64,000 bases of DNA, taken from positions 310,001 to 374,000 of the forward strand of contig NZ_JARGZF010000002.1 of NCBI RefSeq assembly GCF_029222705.1. The letters are read 5' to 3'. This document shows positions 1 through 16,274 of this stretch, piece by piece. A program made the translations under genes and the position numbers. Within the stretch, counting starts at the first letter, position 1, and each line of letters begins with the position of its first letter. The notes under the pieces were generated by a model. It was not told where the DNA came from. It saw only the letters and a list, made by a program, of their open reading frames with translations, and did not search any database. This stretch comes from Knoellia sp. p5-6-4 (lineage in GTDB: Bacteria; Actinomycetota; Actinomycetes; Actinomycetales; Dermatophilaceae).

Positions 1-81
1 CGTCGCCCCCAGCAGTGCGGGGGCGACGTCGAGCACGTCCTCGCGGAAGAACTCCCGCGGCAGGGCCGGGCCGAGAGGCAT
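1..81 (-). CDS. DNA-3-methyladenine glycosylase (AAG/Mpg family), N-terminal fragment
   Basis: The first 27 codons of a gene running off the left edge. The product begins MPLGPALPREFF and continues with a DVLDVAPALLGA segment. This matches the usual N-terminus of the AAG/Mpg family of alkyladenine DNA glycosylases, which excise alkylated purines in base excision repair. The ATG lies two bases beyond the argH stop, so it is probably translated from the end of the arginine transcript. No catalytic residues lie in the visible part, so the call rests on the N-terminal pattern and on the frequent argH-glycosylase adjacency in actinobacteria. Confidence 0.7.
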   Translation of the reverse strand, partial: MPLGPALPREFFREDVLDVAPALLGAT

Positions 82-82
82 C

Positions 83-2759
<2,677 letters not shown>

Positions 2760-2814
2760 GGGTTTCTCCTTGTGTTGCTGCGGTCTGCGGTCTGGTCTGG
2801 GGCTGGTGGGCTGG

Positions 2815-5454
<2,640 letters not shown>

Positions 5455-5455
<1 letters not shown>

Positions 5456-6462
5456 CAGCGGTCCTCCTCCGGCTGGTCGTCGTGGTGGGGCTGGTCCGTG
5501 GCGTCGGGGACGATCATGGTGCCGATGCCCTCGGAGGTGAACACCTCGAGCAGCAGCGAGTGCGGCTGCCGGCCGTCGACGACGTGTGCCTGCGGCACGC
5601 CCTGCTCCACGGCGCGCACGCACGCCTCCAGCTTGGGGATCATGCCTGCGTCGACCTTCTGCAGGAGGCCCTTGGCGCCGGAGACGGACAGCTCCGACAG
5701 CAGCGAGTCGCGGTCGGGCCAGTCGCCGTAGACACCCTCCACGTCGGTGAGGACGACGAGCTTGTGCGCCCGCAGCGCCACCGCCAGGGCCGCGGCCGCG
5801 GTGTCGGCGTTGACGTTGAGCACCTGGCCGTCGGCGTCGAGGTCGGGGGCCACCGTCGACACCACCGGTATCCGGCCGGCGTCGAGGATGTCGCGCACCG
5901 CAGAGGGGTTGACCGTCTCGACGTCGCCGACGAGGCCGAGGTCGACCTCCTCGCCGTCGACGACGGTGGAGCGGCGGCGCGCGCCGAAGAGGCTGGCGTC
6001 CTCGCCGGAGAGGCCGACGGCCACGGGACCGTGCTGGTTGAGCAGGCCCACGAGCTCGCGCCCCACTTGGCCGGTGAGCACCATCCGCACCACGTCCATG
6101 ACCTCGGGCGTCGTGACCCGCAGGCCGCCCTTGAACTCGCTCTCCAGCCCCAGGCGGCCGAGCATCTCGGCGATCTGCGGACCGCCGCCGTGCACGACGA
6201 CGGGGCGCAGCCCGGCATACCGCAGGAAGGCGACGTCCTGGGCGAACGCGGCCTTCAGGGCGTCGTCGGTCATGGCGTTGCCGCCGTACTTGACGACCAC
6301 GAGGGCTCCGCGGAAGCGCTCCAGCCAGGGCAGGGCCTCGACGAGGACCTGCGCCTTGGACTGGGCGACCCGCAGGGCGGCGGCGTCGATGGTGCCGCGG
6401 ACGGTGTTGCGCGCGGCCGGGCCCGGCTGGGCCGGCTGCGCGGCGCTGGTGGGTGCGGTCAT
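5455..6462 (-). CDS. argB: acetylglutamate kinase
   Basis: Phosphorylates N-acetylglutamate, normally the arginine-inhibited control step of this pathway. The kinase core starts with VVKYGGNAM and continues through VHGGGPQI and [10 protein letters not shown]. In front of the core is a long N-terminal segment with a helix-like stretch ([15 protein letters not shown]). In the family such a helix marks the hexameric, arginine-feedback-inhibited form. The first 25 or so residues are Ala/Pro/Gln-rich linker. The total is 335 residues. The start ATG overlaps the argJ stop. Confidence 0.95.
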
Positions 6463-7606
6463 GAGCTGTAGGCCGAGTTCTCGTGGACGTAGTCGTGGGT
6501 CAGGTCGTTGGTCCACACGGTGGCCGACTCGGTGCCGGCGTGCAGGTCGACGAGGACGTGCACCTCGCGGCCGGTGAGGTCGACCAGGCTGCGGTCCTCC
6601 CCCACACCGCCGGCCCGGCACACCTGCACACCGTTGATGGAGACGTCGAGCTGGTGCGGGTCGAAGGCCGCCCGGGTGGTGCCGACGGCCGCGAGCACCC
6701 GGCCCCAGTTGGGGTCGTTGCCGAACACCGCGCACTTGAAGAGGTTGTTGCGGGCGATCGCCCGTCCGACCTCGAGCGCGTCGGCCTCGGTGGCCGCGGA
6801 ACGCACCGCGATCGCGATGTCGTGGTGGGCGCCCTCGGCGTCGGCGATGAGCTGGCGCGCCAGGCTCGCACACACCTCGCTCACCGCCTCGGCCAGGTCG
6901 CCAGCGGTCGCGCGGACACCCGAGGCCCCGGAGGCCAGCAGCACCACGGTGTCGTTGGTCGACTGGCAGCCGTCGGAGTCGATGCGGTCGAAGGTGGCCG
7001 CCGTGGCTGCGCGCAGCACGTCGTCGAGGTCGGCAGCCTCGACCACCGCGTCGGTCGTGACAACCACCAGCATGGTGGCCAGGGCTGGGGCCAGCATGCC
7101 CGCGCCCTTGGCCATGCCGCCGACGCTCCAGCCGTCGCGCTGGACCTGCGCCTGCTTGCTCACCGTGTCGGTCGTCATGATCGCGGTGGCCGCGGCGGGC
7201 CCACCGTCGGCGTCCAGGCCCGCGGCAGCCGAGTCGACGCCGGCCAGCAGGCGCTCCATCGGCAGCAGCTCGCCGATCAGCCCGGTGGAGCACACGACCA
7301 CGTCGCCTGCGGAGACCCCCAGCACCTCCGCGACGTGCTCGGCCGTGAGGTGGGTGTCGGCGAAGCCCTGCGGACCCGTGCAGGCATTGGCTCCACCGGA
7401 GTTGAGGACCACGGCGTCGACCCGGCCGTCGGTGACGACCTGGCGCGACCAGGTGACCGGTGCGGCCTCCACCCGGTTGCTGGTGAAGACGGCCGCGCCG
7501 TGGTGGTCGGGCCCGTCGTTGACGACGAGGGCGACGTCGGGCGCGCCGCTGGTCTTCAGGCCTGCAACGACCCCGGCCGCCCGGAAGCCTTGGGGGGCGG
7601 TGACGC

Positions 7607-7610
<4 letters not shown>
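6459..7610 (-). CDS. argJ: bifunctional ornithine acetyltransferase / amino-acid acetyltransferase
   Basis: Transfers the acetyl group from N-acetylornithine to glutamate, recycling it. Bifunctional members also make N-acetylglutamate from acetyl-CoA. The autocleavage motif reads [13 protein letters not shown], and Thr179 would become the N-terminal nucleophile of the beta chain. It has 383 residues. The start is GTG at 7610, chosen for a GGAGG site six bases upstream and the GTGA overlap with the preceding ACT gene. Open frame further upstream is ignored. The presence of argJ agrees with the absence of argA and argE in the operon. Confidence 0.95.
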
Positions 7611-9108
<1,498 letters not shown>

Positions 9109-9846
9109 TCACGCCAGGGGGTCGTCGCTCCCCCACGGCACCAGGGCGATGCTGCGGTCGGTGTCCGTGAGCCCGGCTGCCGCACGCGCGCGCAGCGACT
9201 CGGGGGTGTCGGCACCGGCGCGGACCATGCGACCCGACCACGCGTCGAGCTCACCGGAGGCCAGCGCCAGCACGAGGTCGACAACCTCCTGCGGCGACGT
9301 CCACTCCGTGCGCCCCTCGTGGGAGGGCATGGAGAGGGTCATGTCCGTGCGGACCACCCCCGGCGCGAGGTCGAAGGCGCGTATGCCGTGCGCCGCGCCG
9401 CTGAGGTGGATGGACCCGGTGATCCGGGCCAGCGCCGTCTTGCTCACGTTGTAGGCCGAGGCGAGTTCGCCGGCCCGGGTGCCGGCCCCGCTGTTGAGGT
9501 TGACGACCCGGCCACCGCTGCGCCGGACCATGTGCGGCATGACGAACCGGGTGACGAGGTAGGGCCCGAGCACGTTGACCTCGATGGTGCGCCACCACTC
9601 GTCGGGGTCGGACTCCTCGATGGGCACCTCGGTGTCGATGACGCCCGCGTTGTTGACCAGCAGGTCGATGCGCCCGTGCCGGGCGGCGACGTCACCGATC
9701 CACCGCTCGACCGACCCGCGGTCGGTCACCTCGGCGACCTCGCGCGAGCCGCGCTCCACGGCATACCCGGCCCCCTCTAGGCCCTCGGCGACGTGGTGGC
9801 CGATGCCCCGCGAGGCACCGGTCACCACCGCGACGGGGGCGCTCAT
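9109..9846 (-). CDS. SDR-family NAD(P)-dependent oxidoreductase
   Basis: Classical short-chain dehydrogenase/reductase of 245 residues. The cofactor glycine motif TGASRGIGHH is near residue 9, the NNAG motif follows, and the catalytic Ser and YNVSK tetrad lysine/tyrosine are in the middle. The nucleotide-binding first third is short and irregular. The C-terminal SPQEVVDLVLALASGELDAWSG segment is typical of FabG-like members, but the substrate cannot be named. The ATG overlaps the pheT stop, so it is coupled to pheST. Forty-five bases separate its stop from argC. Confidence 0.88.
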   Translation of the reverse strand: MSAPVAVVTGASRGIGHHVAEGLEGAGYAVERGSREVAEVTDRGSVERWIGDVAARHGRIDLLVNNAGVIDTEVPIEESDPDEWWRTIEVNVLGPYLVTRFVMPHMVRRSGGRVVNLNSGAGTRAGELASAYNVSKTALARITGSIHLSGAAHGIRAFDLAPGVVRTDMTLSMPSHEGRTEWTSPQEVVDLVLALASGELDAWSGRMVRAGADTPESLRARAAAGLTDTDRSIALVPWGSDDPLA

Positions 9847-12416
9847 CGCTGCACGGCTCCCGTGGCGCGGGCGGCCGCCGCCACGGCCCGGTCGCGCAGG
9901 GCGCTCACCTCGTCGGTGGTGAGGGTGCGCTCCGCGGAGCGGAAGGTGAGTCGGAACGCCAGCGACTTCCTGCCCTCGCCGACCTGGTCGCCACGGTAGA
10001 TGTCGAAGAGCACCAGCGACTCCAGCGATGGGCCTGCACCTTCGCGCAGCGCCGCCTCGACGGCCGCGGTCGGCACCGCCTCGTCGACGACGAGGGCGAC
10101 GTCGGAGTGCGCGAGGGGGAACGTCGACAGGGCCTTGGCCTGCAGCGGCTCACCGGTGGCGTCCACCAGGACGTCGACGTCGAGCTCGCCGGCCACGGCG
10201 CGGGCCGGGAGGTCGAGCGCCGTGACGACCTTGGGGTGCAGCTCGCCGGCGTGGCCGACGACGGTGCCGTCCGCGAGGGCGAGCTGCGCGCACCGCCCGG
10301 GGTGCCAGGGCGCCCGGTCGGTGGCCGAGACCACGAGCTCGACCCCCACGGCCTTTGCCACGGCCAGCGCCCACGCGACCGCGTCGCTGGCGTCGAACGG
10401 ACGGGCAGCGCCCCACGGGCCGGCCGGCTCGGCGTCGCCGGCCGCGGCGAAGGCCACGTGTCGCGGCTGGGCGGGCACGGCGCCGAGGATCGCCGAGAGC
10501 GTGGCCTCGTCGGGCCTCGACTCGATGCCCGGCACGGGCGCGCTGCGGACCTGCTCGGGTCCGACGGTGACGAGCCCGAGCTCGTAGACGGCGGCGTCAC
10601 GGTTGCCGCGGGCGACGTTGCGGCGCAGCGTCTCGAGCAGGCTGTCGAGCACCGAGGTGCGCATGAGGGGCGCCTCGTCCGACATCGGGTTGGCCACGGT
10701 GACCGTGCGCCGGCGGCTGTCGTCTGCGGCGTAGCCGAGCCGGTCGAACAGGTCGCGGGCGATGAACGGATAGCTGAGCACCTCGACCAGTCCCTGCTGG
10801 GCCAGGGTGGTCGCGATGACGCGGCGGGTGCGCTGGCCGTGGGTCAGGCCGCGCCCGGCGGTGGCCTGGGGAAGCACCGACGGGATCTGGTCGTAGCCGC
10901 GCACGCGCGCCACCTCCTCGACCAGGTCGGGGCCGTCCTTCAGGTCGGGGCGCCACGACGGCGGCAGCACCGAGACGACGTCGCCGTGCCCGAAGGCGTC
11001 GGAGACCTCGGAGACCCCGTCGGGGCCGCTCACCCGGCAGCCGATGGCCCGCAGCGTCTCGAGCACCTCCGCCCGGGGGTACTCCAGCCCCACGTAGCGG
11101 GTCGGCAGCGCGGGGTCGAAGTCGAACGGCTCACGGTCCACCCGGTGGTCGACGTCGGTGACGCCGGCGTCGGGGGTGCCGCCACCCAGCGACACGAGGA
11201 GGTCGACCGCGAGCTGGGCCGCGGCAGCGGTCACCTCGGGGTCGACGCCGCGCTCGAAGCGCTTGGACGCCTCGGTCGTCAGGCGGTGACGGCGCGAGGA
11301 GCGCGCCACCGTCGTCGGGTCGAAGTGCGCCGACTCGATGAGCACGTTGGTCGTGGACGAGCCCACCTCGGAGGACTCACCGCCCATGACGCCGGCGATG
11401 GCCAGCGGGGTGTCGCTGCCGTCGACGATGAGCAGGTCCTCGGGGTCGAGCGCGCGGTCTACGTCGTCGAGGGTCTTCAGCCGCTCCCCCGGCCTCGCCC
11501 TCCGGACACCGACGGAGCCGGAGAGGGTGTCGAGGTCGAAGGCGTGCAGCGGCTGTCCGAGCAGCATCATCACGTAGTTGGTGACGTCGACGGCCAGGCT
11601 GATCGGGCGCATGCCGACCTGCGTCAGGCGCTTCTGCATCCACGACGGCGTGGCGGCGTTCACGTCGACCCCGCGCACGGTCCGGGCGATGTAGCGGTCG
11701 CAGCCGGCGTTGCCGTTGATCGGCGCGCCGTCGGCGAGCTTGACGGCATACCCGCTGTCGTTGGGGGTCGGCACCTCGACGTCGGCGGGGTCACGGAAGC
11801 CGCCACCGGTGGCGAGCGCGTACTCGCGCGCGATGCCGCGCATCGAGAAGCAGTAGCCGCGGTCGGGGGTGACGTTGACCTCGACGACCTCGTCGGCGAG
11901 GCCGAGCAGCTCGATGGCGTCCTGTCCCGGCTGGAGCCCGGCGACCACGTCGGGGTTGTCGCCGAGCCACTCCTCGAGCACGATGATGCCGTCGTGGTCG
12001 TCGCCGAGGCCGAGCTCCATCGCGGAACAGATCATCCCGTTGGAGACGTGGCCGTAGGTCTTGCGGGCGCTGATCTCGAACGGGCCGGGGAGCACGCCGC
12101 CGGGCAGGATGCACACGACGTGGTCGCCGGGCTTGAAGTTGTGGGCGCCGCAGACGATGCCCTGCGGGGCGCCCTCGGTGAGCATTTGGCCGTTCTGGCC
12201 GACGTCGACCTGGCACCAGTTGATGGTCTTGCCGTTCTTCTGCTTCTCGGGAGTCACCTCGAGGACCCGTCCGACGACCAGCGGTCCCTGGATGTCGCCG
12301 CCGTGCAGCGCCTCCTCCTCCAGGCCCACCTTGACCAGGCTCGCGGCGATGTCGGCACCGGTGGCCCCTGCCGGCACGTCGGCCAGCTCCCGCAGCCATG
12401 ACACTGGCGCGCGCAT
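9843..12416 (-). CDS. pheT: phenylalanyl-tRNA synthetase beta subunit
   Basis: Large subunit of the heterotetrameric PheRS that charges tRNA-Phe. Domains in order: an N-terminal OB-fold tRNA-binding domain (about residues 40-155, with VCGAHNFKPGD), the B3/B4 editing region, the B5 domain (from about 420), a synthetase-like core, and a C-terminal ferredoxin-like anticodon-binding domain (the last 95 residues, STFPLAHSDVALVVDE). It has 857 residues. The start is joined to the pheS stop as TGATG. Confidence 0.96.
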   Translation of the reverse strand: MRAPVSWLRELADVPAGATGADIAASLVKVGLEEEALHGGDIQGPLVVGRVLEVTPEKQKNGKTINWCQVDVGQNGQMLTEGAPQGIVCGAHNFKPGDHVVCILPGGVLPGPFEISARKTYGHVSNGMICSAMELGLGDDHDGIIVLEEWLGDNPDVVAGLQPGQDAIELLGLADEVVEVNVTPDRGYCFSMRGIAREYALATGGGFRDPADVEVPTPNDSGYAVKLADGAPINGNAGCDRYIARTVRGVDVNAATPSWMQKRLTQVGMRPISLAVDVTNYVMMLLGQPLHAFDLDTLSGSVGVRRARPGERLKTLDDVDRALDPEDLLIVDGSDTPLAIAGVMGGESSEVGSSTTNVLIESAHFDPTTVARSSRRHRLTTEASKRFERGVDPEVTAAAAQLAVDLLVSLGGGTPDAGVTDVDHRVDREPFDFDPALPTRYVGLEYPRAEVLETLRAIGCRVSGPDGVSEVSDAFGHGDVVSVLPPSWRPDLKDGPDLVEEVARVRGYDQIPSVLPQATAGRGLTHGQRTRRVIATTLAQQGLVEVLSYPFIARDLFDRLGYAADDSRRRTVTVANPMSDEAPLMRTSVLDSLLETLRRNVARGNRDAAVYELGLVTVGPEQVRSAPVPGIESRPDEATLSAILGAVPAQPRHVAFAAAGDAEPAGPWGAARPFDASDAVAWALAVAKAVGVELVVSATDRAPWHPGRCAQLALADGTVVGHAGELHPKVVTALDLPARAVAGELDVDVLVDATGEPLQAKALSTFPLAHSDVALVVDEAVPTAAVEAALREGAGPSLESLVLFDIYRGDQVGEGRKSLAFRLTFRSAERTLTTDEVSALRDRAVAAAARATGAVQR

Positions 12417-13510
12417 CAGATCTCCATCCCGAACTGCGTGCTGAACCGCACGTCTCCCTCAACGATGTCTCGCATGTCGCCCACCCCGTGCCGCAGCATG
12501 AGCGAGCGCTCGATGCCCAGCCCGAAGGCGAAGCCGGTGTAGCGGTCGGGGTCGATGCCGCTGGCGTTCAGCACGCGGCGGTTGACCATGCCGCAGCCGC
12601 CCATCTCGATCCAGCCTGTGCCACCGCAGGTGCGGCACTGGCTGTCCTGGCCCCCGCAGATCCAGCAGCGGCAGTCGATCTCGGCGCTGGGCTCGGTGAA
12701 CGGGAAGTACGACGGGCGCAGCCGCGTGACCGTGCCCTCGCCGAACAGCCGCGAGACGAAGGCGTCGAGGCTGCCCTTGAGGTGCGCCATGGTGATGCCC
12801 TCGTCGACCACGAGTCCCTCGAACTGGTGGAACACCGGCGTGTGGGTGGCGTCGAGCTCGTCGGTGCGGAACACCTTGCCCGGGCACAGCACGTAGATGG
12901 GCGGCTCGCCCACGAGCATGGTGCGCACCTGCACCGGTGAGGTGTGGGTGCGCAGCACCAGGCCCAGCTCGGGCGGGTCGATGAAGAAGGTGTCCTGCAT
13001 CTGCCGGGCCGGGTGGTCGGCCCCGAGGTTGAGCGCGTCGAAGTTGAGCCACTCCGACTCGAGCTCAGGGCCCTCGGCGACCTCCCAGCCCATGGCGACG
13101 AAGATGTCCTCGACCCGCTCGGAGACGAGGCTGATGGGGTGGCGGGCACCGAGCCGGCGGCGCGGCACCCGCACAGTGAGGTCGACGGTCTCCTCGACGA
13201 GGATGCGCTGGTCGCGCTCGGCCTCGAGCTCCTTCTGGCGCACCTTGAGGGCCTGCGCCACCTGGCCGCGGGCCTGCCCGACGCGCTTGCCGGCCTCGGC
13301 CTTGGCGCTGGGCGGCAGGGCGCCGATCTCGCGGTTGGCCAACGCCAGCGGGCTCTTCTCCCCCTGGTGGGCCAGACGCGCCGCCTTCAGCTCCTCGAGG
13401 CTGGCGGCCGCGGAGATCGCGGCGACGGCGTCGGCCACGGCCTGCTCGATGGCGGCCGGGTCGAGCGCGGCGACCTCGACGGGGTCGTACTGCTTGTTGG
13501 GTCCAGACAT
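12416..13510 (-). CDS. pheS: phenylalanyl-tRNA synthetase alpha subunit
   Basis: Catalytic subunit of PheRS, 364 residues. An N-terminal coiled-coil arm (residues 20-110) precedes the class II core with RTHTSPVQVRTM (motif 2 region), FHQFEGLVVDEG and the C-terminal GFAFGLGIERSLML (motif 3). A CWIC...CRTC four-cysteine insert sits before WIEMGGCGMV and suggests a metal site; similar inserts occur in actinobacterial PheS. The ATG at 13510 is chosen over an upstream in-frame GTG because MSGPN-type starts are usual. A TAGACT hexamer at 13566-13561 could drive a short-leader transcript. Confidence 0.95.
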   Translation of the reverse strand: MSGPNKQYDPVEVAALDPAAIEQAVADAVAAISAAASLEELKAARLAHQGEKSPLALANREIGALPPSAKAEAGKRVGQARGQVAQALKVRQKELEAERDQRILVEETVDLTVRVPRRRLGARHPISLVSERVEDIFVAMGWEVAEGPELESEWLNFDALNLGADHPARQMQDTFFIDPPELGLVLRTHTSPVQVRTMLVGEPPIYVLCPGKVFRTDELDATHTPVFHQFEGLVVDEGITMAHLKGSLDAFVSRLFGEGTVTRLRPSYFPFTEPSAEIDCRCWICGGQDSQCRTCGGTGWIEMGGCGMVNRRVLNASGIDPDRYTGFAFGLGIERSLMLRHGVGDMRDIVEGDVRFSTQFGMEI

Positions 13511-13840
13511 CTCAATCCACTCTGCGCAGAATGCTTTCTTTGCCTTGGCGCGGCGCACCGAGTCTAGGGGTCAGCGGATGAGCCCTCGGAGGCGAGGCAG
13601 TGCGGAAGGAGCGGTGACGGTATGCCGCGTGGCCTGCCGACGCGGTGCTCGCACCAGGTGGCGGGCGCCCGGTCGCGCGGGCGGGGGCGGCGTGCCCTCA
13701 GAGCAGCGCAGCAGCCGCGTCCGAGGGCGCGGTAAATCGCTGGCGGCGCGAGGTCATGGCTCCAGCGTGCCCCGCGCCCACGGCATACGGCATACGGCAT
13801 ACGGCAAGGGAGTTTGCCGGGGCCGGGCCGCCCGACGGGC
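13511..13840. other. pheS upstream / histidine-kinase downstream gap
   Basis: About 330 bases between the kinase stop and pheS, both on the minus strand, with no convincing coding region. It holds a probable pheS -10 (TAGACT at 13566-13561, minus strand), one GTATGCC at 13620-13626, and the tandem GGCATAC array listed separately. No phenylalanine-rich leader peptide or T-box-like sequence was recognised. Confidence 0.6.
13782..13806. repeat. three tandem copies of GGCATAC
   Basis: GGCATAC occurs three times head to tail (13782, 13789, 13796), followed by a fourth partial copy (GGCA). The same heptamer is scattered singly, on both strands, through the rest of the window. This is the only tandem array. 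It is intergenic, between the kinase and pheS. Confidence 0.95.
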
Positions 13841-14953
13841 TCAGGCCAGGTAGTCCGGCGGCTCGGCGGGCAGGTTGAAGCGGAACTGGGCGCCGCCCCT
13901 GGGTGAGCTCTCCACCACGATGCGCCCGCCGTGCGCCTCGACCAGCCCCTTCACCACGTAGAGCCCGAGGCCGGTGCTGCCCCTGCCCGAACCGTGCCAG
14001 AAGCGGGAGAAGACCAGCTCGCGGTGGGCCGGGTCGATGCCCTTGCCGTCGTCGCTGACCACGAGGTCGACCGAGCCCTCGATGCGCCGCCGGGCACCGC
14101 CCTCGCCCGCGCCGTCGTGGGCAGGGGCCGCGGCGAGGGTGACGGTGCCCTCGCCGTGGCGCAGGGCGTTCTCGATGAGGTTGGCGAGGATCTGGTCGAG
14201 CCGGTCGGGGTCGGCCCAGACCTCCGGCAGGTCGGCCGGCACGTCGACCACGAACTGGTCGCGGTCGTGGCCGGTCGCCACGGCACGCTCGATGTGCCGC
14301 TCGTAGATGGAGGTGACGTCGAGCGGCTGCGGGCGGATCTGCAGGCGACCGGCGTCGATGCGCGAGACGTCGAGCAGCTCGCTGATGAGACGGGTGACCC
14401 GGTCGGCGTCGGCCTCGATGGTCTCGATCATGAGGCGCTTCTGCTCGTCGCTGAAGCGCTCCCACCGCCGCAGCAGCGTGGAGGAGAAGCCCTTCACCGA
14501 GGTCAAGGGTGAGCGGAGCTCGTGGGCGACCGTGGAGATGAGCGCGGCGTGGTTGGCCTCGGTGCGCCGGCGGTGCTCGGTGTCGCGCAGGGCCACGAGC
14601 ACCCGGTTCACCGGCTCGTTGCGGCCGGGCCGGAGGTAGCTCGCCGTCACCAGCACCTCGCGGCCGTTGGCGAGGAGGAGCAGCTTCTCGCGGTGCCCTG
14701 TGCGGGTGCGCAGGCCGTCCCACGGGTTGGTGCACTCCCACCACGAGCTGCCGTCGCTGTCCTGCAGGGTCAGCACCTCGCGCACGTCGTGGCCGACGAC
14801 GTCCGCGACGGCCAGGCCGGTGATCTCCTCGAAGCGCGAGTTGCAGTAGATGACCTGGGCGTTCCCGTCAGCGGCGACGAGCCCGTCGGGCAGCATCTCG
14901 ACGGCCCTGGCTGCGGCTGCAGGATCCAGCAGCTCGTCGTCGCGGAAGAACAT
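13841..14953 (-). CDS. PAS-domain sensor histidine kinase
   Basis: Predicted cytoplasmic sensor kinase of 370 residues with no transmembrane segment. A PAS domain (about 15-130, LPDGLVAADGNAQVIYCN) is followed by a dimerisation and phospho-acceptor domain with the H-box STVAHELRSPLTSVKGF. The ATP-binding domain follows, with NLIENALRHG (N box), DDGKGID (G1) and GSTGLGLYVVKG (G2). No response regulator is adjacent, so its partner is elsewhere. The start is ATG 14953, seven bases after a TAGGGT -10; a GTG nine bases upstream is the alternative. What it senses is unknown. Confidence 0.92.
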   Translation of the reverse strand: MFFRDDELLDPAAAARAVEMLPDGLVAADGNAQVIYCNSRFEEITGLAVADVVGHDVREVLTLQDSDGSSWWECTNPWDGLRTRTGHREKLLLLANGREVLVTASYLRPGRNEPVNRVLVALRDTEHRRRTEANHAALISTVAHELRSPLTSVKGFSSTLLRRWERFSDEQKRLMIETIEADADRVTRLISELLDVSRIDAGRLQIRPQPLDVTSIYERHIERAVATGHDRDQFVVDVPADLPEVWADPDRLDQILANLIENALRHGEGTVTLAAAPAHDGAGEGGARRRIEGSVDLVVSDDGKGIDPAHRELVFSRFWHGSGRGSTGLGLYVVKGLVEAHGGRIVVESSPRGGAQFRFNLPAEPPDYLA

Positions 14954-14966
14954 GGCCGCCACCCTA
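14954..14966 (-). promoter_or_regulatory. leaderless promoter of the histidine kinase
   Basis: TAGGGT (14966-14961) followed by seven bases and the ATG at 14953. The first three bases of the -10 are also the TAG stop codon of the upstream methyltransferase gene, so the promoter is built into that gene's end. Confidence 0.65.
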
Positions 14967-15782
14967 GCGACGACGGGGGCCCAGGGCCCCCGCTGACGCG
15001 TAGAGGCACACCGTGGCCGCCATCGCGAGGTTGAGCGACTCGGCCTTGCCGTAGATCGGGACGCGCACCACCTCGTCGCACTGCTCGCGCACGTGCGGCT
15101 CGAGACCCCACGCCTCGTTGCCCATCACCCAGGCATGGGGCGGGTCGAGGTCGGCGTCGGGCAGCAGGCGCTCCCCCGCCCCGTCGGCCGCGAGGAGCCG
15201 CACTCCTTGGTTGCGCAGGGCGCTGAGGGCGTGATCGATCTCCAGGCCGGTCACGACCGGCAGGTGGAAGATCGACCCGGCGGTCGAGCGCACGACCTTG
15301 GGGCTGTACACGTCGACCGAGTTCCCGCTCACCAGCACGGCATCGGCGCCCACGGCGTCGGCGCCCCGGATGACCGTCCCGGCGTTGCCGGGGTCGCGCA
15401 CGTTGGTGAGCAGCACCAGGAGGCGCGGCCCGGCGCTCAGCACGTCCTCGAGGGAGGCCGGGGCCACCCGGCACACCGCCGTCAGACCCTGCGGCTGCTC
15501 GGTGTCGGACATGGCCGCGAGCACCGGCTCAGTGACCTCGTGCACGAACAGCCCGGCCTCGTGGGCCAGGGCCAAGATGTCGGGGTGCCGTTCGGCGGCC
15601 GCCGCGGTCAGGTACAGGTCGACGACGTCAGCGGGCCGCCAGCGCACCGCCTCGCGAACGGACTGCGGGCCCTCGGCCAGGAACCGGCCGGTCCTGGCAC
15701 GCACAGAGCGCCGGGACAGTGCCCGCACCGCCTTCACCCGGTCCGACCGTGGGTTGGTCAGCGGGCTGCTCAGCGGGGGCAT
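14964..15782 (-). CDS. SpoU/TrmH-family RNA 2'-O-methyltransferase
   Basis: SAM-dependent RNA ribose methyltransferase with the SPOUT trefoil knot, 272 residues. An N-terminal RNA-binding substrate domain (residues 15-100, FLAEGPQSVREAV) precedes the three family motifs: NVRDPGNAGTVIR, VMGNEAWGL and GKAESLNLAMAATVCLY. The target nucleotide (23S rRNA or tRNA) cannot be deduced. It lies 33 bases downstream of rplT in the infC-rpmI-rplT transcript, a common actinobacterial arrangement. Confidence 0.93.
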   Translation of the reverse strand: MPPLSSPLTNPRSDRVKAVRALSRRSVRARTGRFLAEGPQSVREAVRWRPADVVDLYLTAAAAERHPDILALAHEAGLFVHEVTEPVLAAMSDTEQPQGLTAVCRVAPASLEDVLSAGPRLLVLLTNVRDPGNAGTVIRGADAVGADAVLVSGNSVDVYSPKVVRSTAGSIFHLPVVTGLEIDHALSALRNQGVRLLAADGAGERLLPDADLDPPHAWVMGNEAWGLEPHVREQCDEVVRVPIYGKAESLNLAMAATVCLYASAGALGPRRR

Positions 15783-15815
15783 GTCCCGGCGCTCTGTCAG
15801 AGAGTCAGCGCAGGG

Positions 15816-16193
15816 TCAGGCGCTGGCCTCGGCGGTCGCCGGCACGTTGGCCTTGGCGATCTCGACGAGCGCCGCGAACGCGGCCTCGTCGTTGACGGCC
15901 AGCTCGGCCAGCATGCGACGGTCGACCTCGACCTCAGCGGCCTTGAGGCCCTGGATGAAGCGGTTGTAGGTCATGCCGTTGGCGCGGGCGCCGGCGTTGA
16001 TGCGCTGGATCCAGAGGCGCCGGAAGTCACCCTTCTTGGCGCGGCGGTCACGGTAGGCGTAGCCGAGGCTGTGGGTGACCTGCTCCTTGGCCTTGCGGTA
16101 CAGGCGCGAGCGCTGCCCGCGGTAGCCGCTGGCGCGCTCGAGGACGACCCGGCGCTTCTTCTGGGCGTTGACCGCCCGCTTCACGCGTGCCAC
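15816..16193 (-). CDS. rplT: 50S ribosomal protein L20
   Basis: Large-subunit assembly protein that binds 23S rRNA. It has 125 residues with the typical basic N-terminus ([15 protein letters not shown]) and the conserved [12 protein letters not shown] and YNRFIQGLK segments. The start is GTG, with AAGGAGA seven bases upstream. The C-terminal tail is slightly extended and Ala-rich. Third gene of infC-rpmI-rplT. Confidence 0.98.
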   Translation of the reverse strand: MARVKRAVNAQKKRRVVLERASGYRGQRSRLYRKAKEQVTHSLGYAYRDRRAKKGDFRRLWIQRINAGARANGMTYNRFIQGLKAAEVEVDRRMLAELAVNDEAAFAALVEIAKANVPATAEASA

Positions 16194-16274
16194 GTGAGTT
16201 CTCCTTGCTGTTCTTGTCTAGCTGTCCGGGGCTGGTGTGCTGCCCCGTCACACTGGGAAGGGATGGGGGGCGGC

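Noticed and set aside
13511-13600. Phenylalanine attenuator or T-box in front of pheS
   Set aside because: No Phe-rich leader peptide, no T-box core and no terminator/antiterminator pair were recognisable.
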